A stretch of DNA of 64,000 nt, taken from the NCBI GenBank assembly GCA_937625935.1, contig OW569374.1:1-64000 (forward strand). The letters run 5' to 3'. Shown here piece by piece: positions 39,085 to 49,532 of this stretch; the stretch's first letter is position 1; each line of letters starts with the position of its first letter. Source of the DNA: Tetramitus jugosus. Its lineage: Eukaryota > Heterolobosea > Eutetramitea > Acrasida > Vahlkampfiidae. The translations under genes were made by a program, and so were the position numbers. The notes under the pieces were generated by a model that had not been told where the DNA came from, made no database searches, and saw only the letters and a program-made list of their open reading frames with translations.

Positions 39085-39373
39085 ACTCGGATTCCATGTA
39101 GGAAAGATAATGAGACAGTCCAATCCCTCTCACCAATAACATATGGGAAGGATCACCGAAGCACTCCTCAAATGGTGTGCATGCAGAATGCACAAACAAC
39201 TGTTTTTGTTTCTGTGATAGTTGTTGGTTGGCCAGTCGAAAGTACAGAATCAGACTTACACTGCTACTCTTTTCATTTCCAGCTCGTTCACAGGTACGCA
39301 GTGGAACACTACACAGAAGATGTGCCTATCCAACACTGGTGCAAGAAAAAGAACAGTAGAGCTCGAAATCAAT

Positions 39374-40471
39374 TTATAACTTGGAATAACCGTTGTCATT
39401 TGTTTGTTGAGGCGGTACATAGTTTTGATAAGTAGGTGGCTGTGATTGATAGTACGGTTGTTGATACTGCATGGGAGGTGGCACTTGAGAGTTGTAGTAC
39501 TGTTGTTGTTGTTGATAGGATGGAATGAGTTGTGCTGTGGGAACACCAAGCTGGGGTGTACCTTGCTGTTGATTGTATACTGTTGGAGCAGCCTCTGATA
39601 CACTGACAGGACTAAAGTTTGGTTGAACTTGCACCTGAGGCAACACGGACACTCGCTTCTCAATGGAAAACTCTTGAGTATAGCACAAGTAATCCACATA
39701 GAAGCAATAAGCAACACCCAACATTAAAAACACAGACAGATAGAAGAAGACAGAGCCAAACAATGGTGGTCTACGATTACCAACAAAGGTCAGGACATAG
39801 CTCTCAAAATTGGCAAGATCCATGCGCTCATAATAATCCATGTGTTGATCTCTCCAGCGATTATCAATCACAATCTGTGCCTGAGCATCCCTGTACGCAT
39901 TCAACGTTTGTTCATCCGTAAAGATCCAATTCTTTTTCAAGTACAGTTTCAAACAAGGCTTGTTCTTCTTTGCTTGCTGTTCGTCAATGGACAACAAGAA
40001 CACTTGAGAGACGTCTTCCCAGCTGACGTAACGGAACGGACGACTCTCCTGATGAGTCACCACTCTTCTCGTCTCTGTACTTGTGCTTGATCTTCCGTTT
40101 GCATCCGTAGTTGTTCTCGTAGTTGTTACATAGTGATAACAACTGACATTGAGCGAAATGTGAGGTGCACTGCGCTGCAATTCATGAACATACTCGTAGA
40201 CGGAGCCAGAGGACACTGAATTGGCCATAAAGCTTCTCGTTTCAGTACAGAAGCAAAAGATGCAATAAGCAAAGTAGGTGATCGTGATCCAGATACTGAA
40301 CTGGATACGTCCAATGAGTGCCAATGTGGCGTACCTGGAGTCACCTGAGACAGTGCCCTTTTTTTGACCATAGCGAAAGATTTCACAACTGACAAAAGCA
40401 ATGACCAGGGAGGTACAAATGATTTGGAAGATGAGAGCAAATGTACGCGTAATTTTTTCTCGGAGACCCAT
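39374..40471 (-). CDS. TMEM151-like membrane protein, copy B
   Basis: A 365-residue paralogue of the gene at 28592-29581, same strand, about 10.8 kb away. It has the same layout: two N-terminal helices, GRIQFS, the CYHYVTTT and RRVVTHQESRPFRYVSWEDV segments, the KNWIFTDEQT region, and a helix pair FGSVFFYLSVFLMLGVAYCF. It differs in an extra stretch (KKGTVSGDSR) after helix 1 and a longer, Gln/Tyr/Pro-rich tail with a run of Gln. DNA identity is very high in the 3' half, with one 95-bp run identical to copy A. The start Met was set at MGLREKITRT; the open frame extends 88 codons upstream without support. Confidence 0.78.
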   Translation of the reverse strand: MGLREKITRTFALIFQIICTSLVIAFVSCEIFRYGQKKGTVSGDSRYATLALIGRIQFSIWITITYFAYCIFCFCTETRSFMANSVSSGSVYEYVHELQRSAPHISLNVSCYHYVTTTRTTTDANGRSSTSTETRRVVTHQESRPFRYVSWEDVSQVFLLSIDEQQAKKNKPCLKLYLKKNWIFTDEQTLNAYRDAQAQIVIDNRWRDQHMDYYERMDLANFESYVLTFVGNRRPPLFGSVFFYLSVFLMLGVAYCFYVDYLCYTQEFSIEKRVSVLPQVQVQPNFSPVSVSEAAPTVYNQQQGTPQLGVPTAQLIPSYQQQQQYYNSQVPPPMQYQQPYYQSQPPTYQNYVPPQQTNDNGYSKL

Positions 40472-40682
40472 GACTGACACACAACAGAGTAGCGGCAGGT
40501 AGTTCTTGTGTGTGTGGGAAAAGTGGCTTGTTTTTTCCTTGCTGCAGAAGAAAAGTTCAAAACCTCCAGTTCGAGCCTGGAGAGTTTTTCCTCCGTGAAA
40601 AAGGAGAATTAGGAAGAGCGCGAAAGATTGTGCGACGTTTGATGGGTTTTCACCGTGAAAAGGTTTACTACTGAAACAGTTA

Positions 40683-43600
40683 TCATACAAGCTGTTGATA
40701 TCCTGCACCTGAACCAGTGTGTTCCTCTTCTTCATAGTAAGAGGAAACGCCTGTCATTGGATTGTTTTGGGCCTTTGTTTGGTTTTCGATTTGGATGAGT
40801 CGGGCCTTGGTGCTCACAACACTCTCCGAGTGAATCACAGCATCATGCAACAGAACAAACGAATGTTCTTGATCCATAATTTTGTGTCTCTCCAGTACTT
40901 CAGACATGGATTTCTTCACCTGAGCAAAATAGAGCTCAATATCGAGGCTGTCGAGCATATCCTTGATCTCCTTGAGGGTGTGCACTGCGGTGGAATCAAT
41001 CTGAGGAACACTCGAACAATCGAGGACGATACAGAACACCTTGTATGCTGAGCTCTCAATAAACTTTCTTAGTGTGTCCTTGAAGTAGCTCACGTTGGCA
41101 AAGTACATGTGAGAGTCAAATCTTGTGACGATGACACCAGGAATCTCACGGCATGTCTTCCGATTGTACTTGACGGCCACATAGGCTGTCGTGCCAGGAA
41201 TTCTACCAATTCTTTGGAATCGAGGTCGAGAAGAGCGCCATATCACCAGTACTAAACTTGTGGCAGCAGCAATTAATATTCCCTCTAGAATACCAACAAA
41301 CAATGTGCTCACAAATGCAAGGAGCAGCAATATGGTGTCTGTTTTCTTACTGTGCCAAGTGAAGAACAATTCGTGAATATCAGGAATTTTGGTGCAGGCA
41401 TAAATGATGATGGAAGCGAGGACAGCCATCGGCAAATAGTAAAACAGTGGAGTCAACACCCATAGGGTTAACATTACCATAATTGCACTCACAATACCAG
41501 AGACTGGACTCTTAGCGTTGGATCCAGCATTAACTGCAGTTCGAGATATGGATCCAGTCGATGGGAAAGCTCTAAAGAACGCTCCGACCAGATTAGCCAT
41601 TCCAAGTGCAATCAACTCTTGATTTGGATCTACATCATATCCATTCTTCATTGCAAAATGTTTAGCAATACCAATCGTTTCCATGAATCCAATAATGAAC
41701 ACTGGAAAACTCAATGCAACAACTTTCTCAAATTTTTGCAAAGTCCACGTACCAATCTGTGGTACAACAGGTTTGGGGAACCCGGATGGAATCGTACCTA
41801 CAATCTTAATACCAAATATTTCATTATCTGGCGCATTATAATGACCAATCACTTTTGTTAAAAAGACAGCCAATGTGCCAAAGAATACCAGCGCTAAATT
41901 TCCAGGGATTGCTTTGAGAGTGATTGTTTGAGGGACAGTTAACTTCCACCTCAATAAACGTATCGTATGTTTCTTTCCAAAATTGAATTTAAACTTATCA
42001 AACAAGTAGAGGAAACAGAAGCAACAGCAAGCCAATCCAACAGTTGGGAGATGCACGCCACTTATATTATTAATCAAATTTCGAATAAAATAATGAAGCC
42101 TGTTCTCCTTGGGTAAATAGATTCCCAATAAGCTTCCCATTTGCGATGAAGCAATAATAATGGCAGCAGCACTCGTAAAGCCACTCAGAACAGGATGAGA
42201 TAAAAAGTTGACAAGAAAACCGAGTCTAAATACTCCCATCAACACCTGAATAACTCCTCCGACTAATCCAAACATTAATGCGTACATTATATACAAATTT
42301 AAATCATCTCCCACATCAAGTTGCTGCAAAGATGATGCGAGCAACAGGGATGACATTGCTGAAGGTCCAACAGCCAACTCCCTCGAACTTCCAAACAGAG
42401 CATAAATCAGTAGAGGTACAAATGACGTGTATAAGCCATACACTGGTGGTAATCCAGCGATTAAACTATATGCCATCGCCTGAGGAATCAACATGACACC
42501 AACAGTTACACCAGCCATCACATCATCCTTGATATGAGAAATATGTTTAAAATATTGAGGTATCCATATCAAGAATGGCAAAAATTGTGCAACGAATTCA
42601 TATACTCGCCTCGCGCGTGATTTAGATGACTCAATCGATGGTTGTGCGATGAGAGATGCTACACGATCTTCGTCAATCCGTTGCTGATATGCGGCAGCAA
42701 CAGGAAACATCTCGCTAGGTATCGATTCAACATGCTCGTTATGCTCTGTACTCTCGTGATTTATAATTTTTTCATGTTCTCTCATCTTGTTCGAGTTTGC
42801 TTTGTCATTCACGTTTTTCGCTTGAGAATTAATTCGTTTCTGGTCATTGTTATTTCCACTGTTGTTATCCACAATTGTACAATCTCTCAACACTGACTCA
42901 TACGGCATAAACAATGTTTGCAGCTGGATAGCCAACTCTGTGTTTCCCTTTCTCTCATGACAAGCAATCAGCTCTAAAATAACACACATACAATGATACC
43001 ACACAAACACACACACACATAAAAATATAATACATTTAGCATTCATTGTCATCACCGTCTCGTTCAGACACCACATTTTCACTCACCCCTGTAAAAAGTA
43101 CTAAACAAACTATGCTTTGCTTGTCGAATCAATTTGTTATACTTTTGTTTTCGCGTAATCGAACGCAATTGCATTTCCAATGAATTCTTTAATCCTTGAT
43201 AAAAGTTGGTAAATGAAACCAAAGTTTCAGAAGTATTATCACTAATACTACTACCATGACTATGACTATGACTATTCAAATCATCACTATGACTTGCATC
43301 ATTCTTCAATTGAAAACTCAAAATTTTCATCAAATACTGATAATAATCAAAAATCTCTTCCAAAACATCACTCTTGTTCCTAATAATCGTCGTCACACCA
43401 GACCATTTTCGTTTCTCTTCTCTATAGTGTTCCATAAAATCAATTGACGTCAATGATTCCTTTTTCCACTCATTTTGTGGTTGCTTCTGCTGTTTCATTT
43501 CTTCATTTCGTTGTTCAAAAATCATGGGTGAATCATTGACAGTTACAATAGCAACACCAAATTCATTGCATTTTTGCTTAAACGTTCGCATAACGATAGA

Positions 43601-43939
43601 ATCATGCGTAATGGGCAAGTGCCACAAAAACAAGTGCTCCAATCGCTTCCAACGACCCAATTCAACAAAAAAATCAACATTAATAATGAGATTTTCATTG
43701 AATGACAAGTCAAGTGAGGTGACATCAGGGAACCACTCACTTAGAAAATGAGGAATCGAAGTGAGTGAGTTGTGACTGAGGTTTAGAGTCAAAATGGGTT
43801 GTTGTTGTTGTTTTAGGCCAACTGTTGTTGATGATGATGATGAAAATTGAGATTGAATGTGTTGAAGCAATGTGTCATTGGTGAGATTTTGATGACTCAA
43901 ATCGAGCAATAATGTTTGTGAAGAGGCATCGAATGCCAT
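40683..43939 (-). CDS. LRR-SulP (SLC26-type) anion transporter fusion, 2 exons
   Basis: Exon 1 (43939-43087) encodes a leucine-rich repeat region (LDLSHQNLTNDTLLQHI; LNLSHNSLTSIPHFLSEW; LDLSFNENLI) and a coiled helical part. A 113-nt intron (42974-43086) has a GTGAGT donor and a TTTTAG acceptor and contains a TG microsatellite. It joins G to AG in phase to give GELIACHERKG. Exon 2 (42973-40683) encodes an SLC26/SulP transporter: the IPQAMAYSLIAGLPPVYGLY signature, about 12 helices and a C-terminal STAS domain (VFCIVLDCSSVPQIDSTAVH). The joined protein is 1,047 residues. It would exchange sulphate or other anions across a membrane. An upstream ATG inside the intron would give a hydrophobic start but reads through the microsatellite and is unlikely. 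The fusion rests on splice inference. Confidence 0.75.
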
Positions 43940-44245
43940 GTCTCAAAAAACTGTTGTTGTCGTTGTTGTTGTTAGTGTGGTTATTTGATGATTTTGATTC
44001 TAATAGGCTCACGCGCGGGAACAGCAAAAGGATGTCAAATTGGAAAGTGGAGAATTTTTCGCGCAAAGGAATTCAAGAAGCCAGTTAGGTTGTTGAAAAA
44101 CTGGACCAGGAAAAACAACTGGTTCAACCAAAAAACACACAACAACCCAAACATCCAAAGCAACAGCGTTGTTTTGGACGAGATGATTTTTCCAGTTTCT
44201 GTTCTTTTGGATTGAAAACAGCAAAACAACCTAAACCATTAAACA

Positions 44246-45444
44246 ATGCCAAGTGACTCGGAGTCTCTAGAACTGTTCCCAGAAGACTATGAAGGACTCA
44301 AAAATTATATGAAACGTCGAATGGAGAATAATATGTTCGAATCAGTTAGGAAATGTGTTTACTGTAATGAAGCAGTCAATATTATGACCCTTCACTCACA
44401 TATGAAGAAGTGTATGTGGTGGTTTGAAGAATTGTACGGTTATCCTCATACACACACCTACATACCACCAGCTGTGATACCACCCAAAGTCTCAAACGAC
44501 GAGTCCAAACAGATGAAAAGAAAGCGCCCAGAACAGTCATCTCCAGAGTCAGATGATGAAGAGGATTGGCCATTCAATGAAGACAACTACCAAGAAAGAG
44601 CCTTAAAAAGAAAGAAAAAAGGTAAGAGTTCAAAGCGAAGGACATGTGTGGTAAGCAGTAAGAATTGCAATAAGGTTCAAGACCCACCAGCCGGCTTTTA
44701 TTTCTACACTGGAGACACCAAGTATCACATATGTTCACAAGGCCATATCAACAGTGATGAAGTTAAGAAGGAAATAGTGCGTACAATTGGATCCAACACT
44801 TCTCTCAAACAGAGCAATCAAGATCAAAGATATGAATGTGCTCTTGGAAGTTGTAAAGGGAAATGTGGAACAACTTTTCAGGTGGGGGCTCGAGATACTG
44901 AGCCAAATAAGCGATGGAATTTCTGCACATTTGCTCACCTATGGGAACATGTAACGCATATTAGAACAAGAGAGTGGAAAGATTATGTGAAAAGCTCCAA
45001 GAAAGAGAAAGCAACTGGTGCAGAAGAAGAGATTCAAGACATTCTCAATTCGGCCAATATGGTCGAATAAAACATAATTCATTGTTACTCACACCTTTTA
45101 TTATAATAGCGAGTCTGAAAGAACTAAAGAGGGATTTCCACAAGACAATTTTGGACAATTGTACTACCTTCCAAGATGTAACAGGATTCAGCAAGCAACA
45201 ATTTGACGCTTTGTATCGAAGATTCGGCTCAGTTTTGGAGCATCGCAAGTTGGGTGATCCAAGCGTGATCAAAGAGAGAATGGGTCGGAACAGGAGCTTA
45301 CATGGGAAAAGTCATTTACTTTTGTTCATGATATGGCTCAGGCTGTACCCAACTGAAAGATTCCTTTCTTGGATATTTGGTATTGACATCAAACAGACAC
45401 AGTGCAAAGAGCCGACACGGCTACAGCTCATGATGATGTTTTAG
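44246..45444 (+). CDS. Transposon-derived gene: zinc finger plus HTH_Tnp_4-like domain
   Basis: The first frame (44246-45070) encodes 274 residues. A CVYCN...HSHMKKC segment (about 36-55) resembles a C2H2-type finger, a basic KRKKKGKSSKRR stretch follows, and a Cys/His-rich region (CALGSCKGKCG ... CTFAHLWEHV) lies near the end. A second frame, 45130-45444, reads FSKQQFDALYRRF and LLFMIWLRLYPTERFLSWIF, then FGID, which is the helix-turn-helix found before DDE_Tnp_4 (Harbinger/IS5-like) transposases. A 68-nt GT-AG intron at 45062-45129 would join them in frame. The catalytic DDE region is absent, so it cannot be an active transposase. It may be a domesticated or decayed gene. A deleted copy sits at 36.5 kb. 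Confidence 0.6.
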
Positions 45445-45519
45445 AGAGAGCATGAGAAAAAAGGAAACTTTACAATCATCATTATACAATGATATACAGG
45501 TATGTACATGGGTAGTAAT

Positions 45520-46692
45520 TTAAAAAGCTTTTGCTTCATATGCTTGTTCAATGGCTTCCAACACCTTATCATGCAAGTGATCCAACGTGTCTTCTATCCG
45601 ATGAAGATTGACATCGACTCTTGTCCTAGAATCAGGACTCAAATCATTCTCCACCAAATAATCTTGAATGTAGAAGAAATTGCTCGACAGATTTTGCAAT
45701 CGTTCTTCAAAAGTGCTGCCCAATGCCTCAATCGTGCACAATTCATCTCTCGCAGACAACCACTGATCAAAAAACATGTAATGTTCATCTCTGCTCTCTA
45801 CACACATGAAAAATGGCACAACAATACCCTTCTTTCCACTCTTTGCCAGTGCATGATAGGAGCTCTCTGTTTTTTTGGCGCCATTTTCCTCTTGATTACT
45901 CCGCACCAAATTCATATCATTTACAATATCGAGAAACAAGTGTGGATCAATGTGAGATCCCTCCACGATAATGGCCTTTCCTTCATTGAAACACTTTTCA
46001 ATGTCACCTTGCAATGCACTCTTCATAAAAACACACTCTTTGCTATACTGTTCAATAAACTCCTGCTTTGTGTCATACTTTTTCATCCAAACTGGTTCAT
46101 TCGGAGCCAATGATTGATCAAAAGTGGACATGACATCCAAAATCAAATCCGTTTGAAGAACGTTTGGTATATTCAATCGTTCACCCAACTGTGTAGCCAA
46201 TGTCGATTTTCCGACACACCCCGTTCCATACAAGACAATCAACAAGGGCACTCGTTGATGATGAAAATGTGTCATGAGTTGAAATCGATAAATGGGTTGA
46301 CCTCTGTGTGCTCCACCGTAGCCATACTCGTTCATGATATCAAACAAGTGTTGTTCCAGAATCGATTGTGAAACATTGAGCAAATTCAAGTCAACCAATC
46401 GTTTTTTGAGTTGAAGTGAAATTTTGACAGCGTCTCTGAATTTGACCTTTGTGACCGTGAGGATTCGACTGACAATGAATCGACTGAGAATGTAATAGTG
46501 TTCTTCGAGCCATACTTTGACCTTGACAAAGTCGTATTTGGATGAGTTGAGTTTCTTGTTGGAAAACAAGAGATTTTCATTGTTGTTCATGTCAATGGTA
46601 GTGGTGGAAGTGGTGGTGGAGATCATGGTTGGGGAAGACATCTCTTGAGAGTGTCGATGATGTTGGTGTTGTTGTTGTCGACTCATTATCAT
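45520..46692 (-). CDS. 2-phosphoglycerate-kinase-like P-loop kinase
   Basis: A protein of about 390 residues. After a His/Gln/Thr-rich N-terminus, residues about 50-110 form an ATP-cone-like helical domain (VKVWLEEHYYILSRFIVSRI). The kinase part has a P-loop, VLYGTGCVGKSTLATQLGER, and QTDLI just after it, then a late VEGSHIDPHLF motif. This order is that of archaeal 2-phosphoglycerate kinase and the plant LPA1-type proteins that affect phytic acid. The substrate here is unknown. The start was set at 46692 (MIMSRQQQ) because the open frame farther upstream overlaps the TMA7 gene on the other strand and lacks support. Confidence 0.78.
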   Translation of the reverse strand: MIMSRQQQHQHHRHSQEMSSPTMISTTTSTTTIDMNNNENLLFSNKKLNSSKYDFVKVKVWLEEHYYILSRFIVSRILTVTKVKFRDAVKISLQLKKRLVDLNLLNVSQSILEQHLFDIMNEYGYGGAHRGQPIYRFQLMTHFHHQRVPLLIVLYGTGCVGKSTLATQLGERLNIPNVLQTDLILDVMSTFDQSLAPNEPVWMKKYDTKQEFIEQYSKECVFMKSALQGDIEKCFNEGKAIIVEGSHIDPHLFLDIVNDMNLVRSNQEENGAKKTESSYHALAKSGKKGIVVPFFMCVESRDEHYMFFDQWLSARDELCTIEALGSTFEERLQNLSSNFFYIQDYLVENDLSPDSRTRVDVNLHRIEDTLDHLHDKVLEAIEQAYEAKAF

Positions 46693-46865
46693 ATCGAACA
46701 AAAGCTTTTTGATATTGTGTTGTGCCTTTTGATGGCGGGAGGTAGCTATCGGAGAATCGGAAATGATGAATATTTTTTCTCGGCATTGCGCGCAAAAAGA
46801 TTCTCGAACGAACACACAGAACCCTTCAGAAAAACAAACAACAACAACAAACAGTACATAAAACA

Positions 46866-47057
46866 ATGGGCAAGGAAGGTGGAAAGAAGAAGCCATTAAA
46901 GGCACCAAAGAAGGAAGAAAAAGAACTTGATGACTCTGATTTGGCTCACAGAGAAAAGATGAAGCAAGAGAAGAAGGCTCTTGAAGATGCCAAGAAGGGA
47001 TTGAAGTCTGGTAAGCCATTGGGCACTTCTGGTATCAAGAAGTCTGGCAAGAAGTAA
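46866..47057 (+). CDS. TMA7: Translation machinery-associated protein TMA7
   Basis: A 63-residue highly charged protein, MGKEGGKKKPLKAPKKEEKE ... SGIKKSGKK. It matches the small ribosome-associated TMA7/CCDC72 family from end to end, including the GGKKKPLK start and the GGIKKSGKK-type C-terminus. It binds translating ribosomes and its loss lowers translation in yeast. It is divergent from the 2-phosphoglycerate-kinase-like gene, with 173 bases between starts. The gene is under 200 bases and easy to miss. Confidence 0.92.
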   Translation: MGKEGGKKKPLKAPKKEEKELDDSDLAHREKMKQEKKALEDAKKGLKSGKPLGTSGIKKSGKK

Positions 47058-47191
47058 ATATTAAAGTTGATTCTTGTGTCACAACAAACCCACATGTGAA
47101 TAAAATGAAAAAAGAAAAAAAAAAGAGTTGTCAAAATTTGTTCTTGTTCAAAATTGAGTTGCGTGCAATTCACTTTGATTCCTTGTGCACA

Positions 47192-49054
47192 TTATAGCTC
47201 CACATCGACTTCATCAGAAGGAGAAGTTTCTTCTTTTGAATTCCGATCGTCTCTAACGTCAGATCGCCTCACGCGCTCTCTTGCCTTTTCCACTTCTGAA
47301 TAAAAGTCCATTCGCAGTATCATGTACACAACCAATAGAGCTGAAACAACGATCACTCCCATGAGTAGACCGAACCACAAGCCATTCAGTTTCCACTTGA
47401 GGTAGAAGCAGAAGAATAATCCTACGGGCAGACCAATCACATAGTATGCAATAAAGTTGGCAACAGCACCGATTGACTGTCGTCCAGTACCACGCAGCAC
47501 ACCACCAAAGGCAACCTGCACTCCGTCAAATATCTGATACACAGCTGCCAGTACTACAGTTGTTGATACCGTAGCAATTACCTGGGCATCACTGGTGAAT
47601 AACTTACCCATGATGTCCTTGGTGGCAATCATCAGTATAGCTGTACCCAACATGATCAATAATGACAACAGAAAGCCAATAAAACTGGCAACCTTTGCCT
47701 TCTCGGGCTCTCCGGCACCTATGGAGATACCGACACGGATGGACAGAGATGTGGCCATGGCTAGCGGAAGCATGAACGTAATGATACACACATTCTGAAC
47801 AATTGAGTGAGCACTGACAAATACACTACTACCTAGATAACCAGTCAATACTGTTGTTACATGGAATCCCCAAATCTCCATACAAAGAGCAGACGCTGCA
47901 GGAACACCAATCTTAATGTACTCGTAGAGTCCTCTTGGATCAACTGTGTCACGTACAACAGTCTTTACAATCTTCCAAATGTTCGATAATGAGTACCAAC
48001 GAATAGGGGGAACAGGAGAACTCTCAGAGCCACTATCATCATTGTTATCATTGCTTTCATTTGTCGCTTCAGACAAACTGTTCAAATGTTTTCTTCTCTC
48101 TACATAGATGGTGTAGAAGAAGAGAGATATCAAAATAAATATTCTAGTGATACTCGTGGCCAGTGGAGCACCATCAAATCCCATTCCCTTGAAGCCAATA
48201 CCTCGAATCAACAACAAGTTCATGAGTGCATTCAATCCAACAGACAACACCGAATTAATCATTGGATAATGAATGTACCGTTGAGCTGTTAAAAAACGAG
48301 TCAGGACTCTGATCATACAATAAGGCCACAGACCAATCAAATTGAGTCGAACAAAGCGACCAGTCAACCGAGCCAAATCCTTATCTTGTCCCACCAATAT
48401 CAATATCGAGTCCAAAAAGAATAAGACAATCGAAGTCAGAAAGGCAATCGAAGAAACAATCAAAATCGATCTCTGAAGCACAACTCTCTTCATTCTTTCA
48501 TTCTTGGCACCTGTTGCCTGAGAAATCAACGTGTCCTGTGCACTAATGAACCCCACAGCTAAAAATCCAGCACTATGAAACAGGGAATTTCCAAGTGCAG
48601 CAGCAGCCAAGTAATCCTTGCCTAAGCGACCCACAAAAGCCATATCTGTCGTTCCTAGCAATGAACTACAGACATTGGAGATGAGAATGGGCCATGAGAG
48701 AACAAACATCTCATACAATTCATGTCTCCAGTGCAATTTCAGTGCAGTGAAAAAGGATTGTATCAATGAAGAGAAGTGACCTGAAGGCATTCGATGAACA
48801 ATTTCTTCTTCTTCATCGTTATCATTGCTCTTTTCACTGCCTACTTGTTCACCATCATCATCATACCTCGTTTCCTCATCCTGAGGGGAGGAGAGCTTTG
48901 GTTCAGCAACTACGGCAGAAACGTAGAATTTTTGGTCTCCGCCGGAGATTTGTTCCTGATTCAAGACAGACTCGTCAAATGGAGCATTTTCCTCCAGCTC
49001 AACTGAACTCTTGTTGTAGTGTTTACTACTACTCGTATTATCAATGATGGGCAT
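47192..49054 (-). CDS. MATE family drug/metabolite efflux transporter
   Basis: A 620-residue multipass transporter. After a charged tail of about 110 residues there are about 12 helices in two bundles. The MATE signature is clear: LGTTDMAFVGRLGKDYLAAA near helix 1, an LRGTGRQSIGAVANFIAYYV segment in the second half and QDTLISQATGAKNE in the first loop. MATE proteins export organic cations or metabolites using a proton or sodium gradient. Loop insertions are Ser/Asn/Asp-rich (NESNDNNDDSGSE). The start at 49054 (MPIIDNTSSSK) was preferred to the upstream frame, which lacks the leader context. Confidence 0.88.
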   Translation of the reverse strand: MPIIDNTSSSKHYNKSSVELEENAPFDESVLNQEQISGGDQKFYVSAVVAEPKLSSPQDEETRYDDDGEQVGSEKSNDNDEEEEIVHRMPSGHFSSLIQSFFTALKLHWRHELYEMFVLSWPILISNVCSSLLGTTDMAFVGRLGKDYLAAAALGNSLFHSAGFLAVGFISAQDTLISQATGAKNERMKRVVLQRSILIVSSIAFLTSIVLFFLDSILILVGQDKDLARLTGRFVRLNLIGLWPYCMIRVLTRFLTAQRYIHYPMINSVLSVGLNALMNLLLIRGIGFKGMGFDGAPLATSITRIFILISLFFYTIYVERRKHLNSLSEATNESNDNNDDSGSESSPVPPIRWYSLSNIWKIVKTVVRDTVDPRGLYEYIKIGVPAASALCMEIWGFHVTTVLTGYLGSSVFVSAHSIVQNVCIITFMLPLAMATSLSIRVGISIGAGEPEKAKVASFIGFLLSLLIMLGTAILMIATKDIMGKLFTSDAQVIATVSTTVVLAAVYQIFDGVQVAFGGVLRGTGRQSIGAVANFIAYYVIGLPVGLFFCFYLKWKLNGLWFGLLMGVIVVSALLVVYMILRMDFYSEVEKARERVRRSDVRDDRNSKEETSPSDEVDVEL

Positions 49055-49532
49055 TTGTGTGTGTTTCCGCAAGGTGCAATGCCAAAAGCAAAAAGGAAAT
49101 GATGCTCGTAAGTAGCGCTCTTTTTGAAATGATTTTGTTTCATTCGCAAGCCCTAGGCGTTTTTGCCTCGCGGATGGAATTTGAAGGTGCTCAAACACAT
49201 TGCAGCTTTTTGTGTTCAAGGGAGGAGAATTTGACCTCTTTTAGCGAACCGGGATTTTGGGAAGGAAGAGTCTCCTTCAATAATGAATGGTGCTCATTTC
49301 CTCCTTTTTGTCTCGGGTTTTGTTGGCTATGACGGGGGATTGATCATTGACCACAAGATTTCTTTGTTCGGGTCGGTTGATTCATTTAGAGGCCTACCCA
49401 AAAGAGATTTGATTTTCTTGTGGGTTGTTTTTTATTAGGTCAATACAACTGTCGAATAAATAACAAGGAGATAATCTTTCAATAAAACAACAGAGAGAAA
49501 AATAAGTAAAAGAACGTATCATAATAAATAAC

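Noticed and set aside
40472-40735. Upstream extension of TMEM151-like copy B
   Set aside because: No counterpart in copy A, composition is unlike protein, and the MGLREK start aligns with the paralogue.
42975-43082. Extra N-terminus (MKMWCLNETV...) for the SulP transporter
   Set aside because: It lies in the intron and reads through a TG microsatellite; splicing fits the frame better.
46693-47019. Long N-terminal extension of the 2-phosphoglycerate-kinase-like frame
   Set aside because: It overlaps the well-supported TMA7 gene on the other strand and has no leader context.
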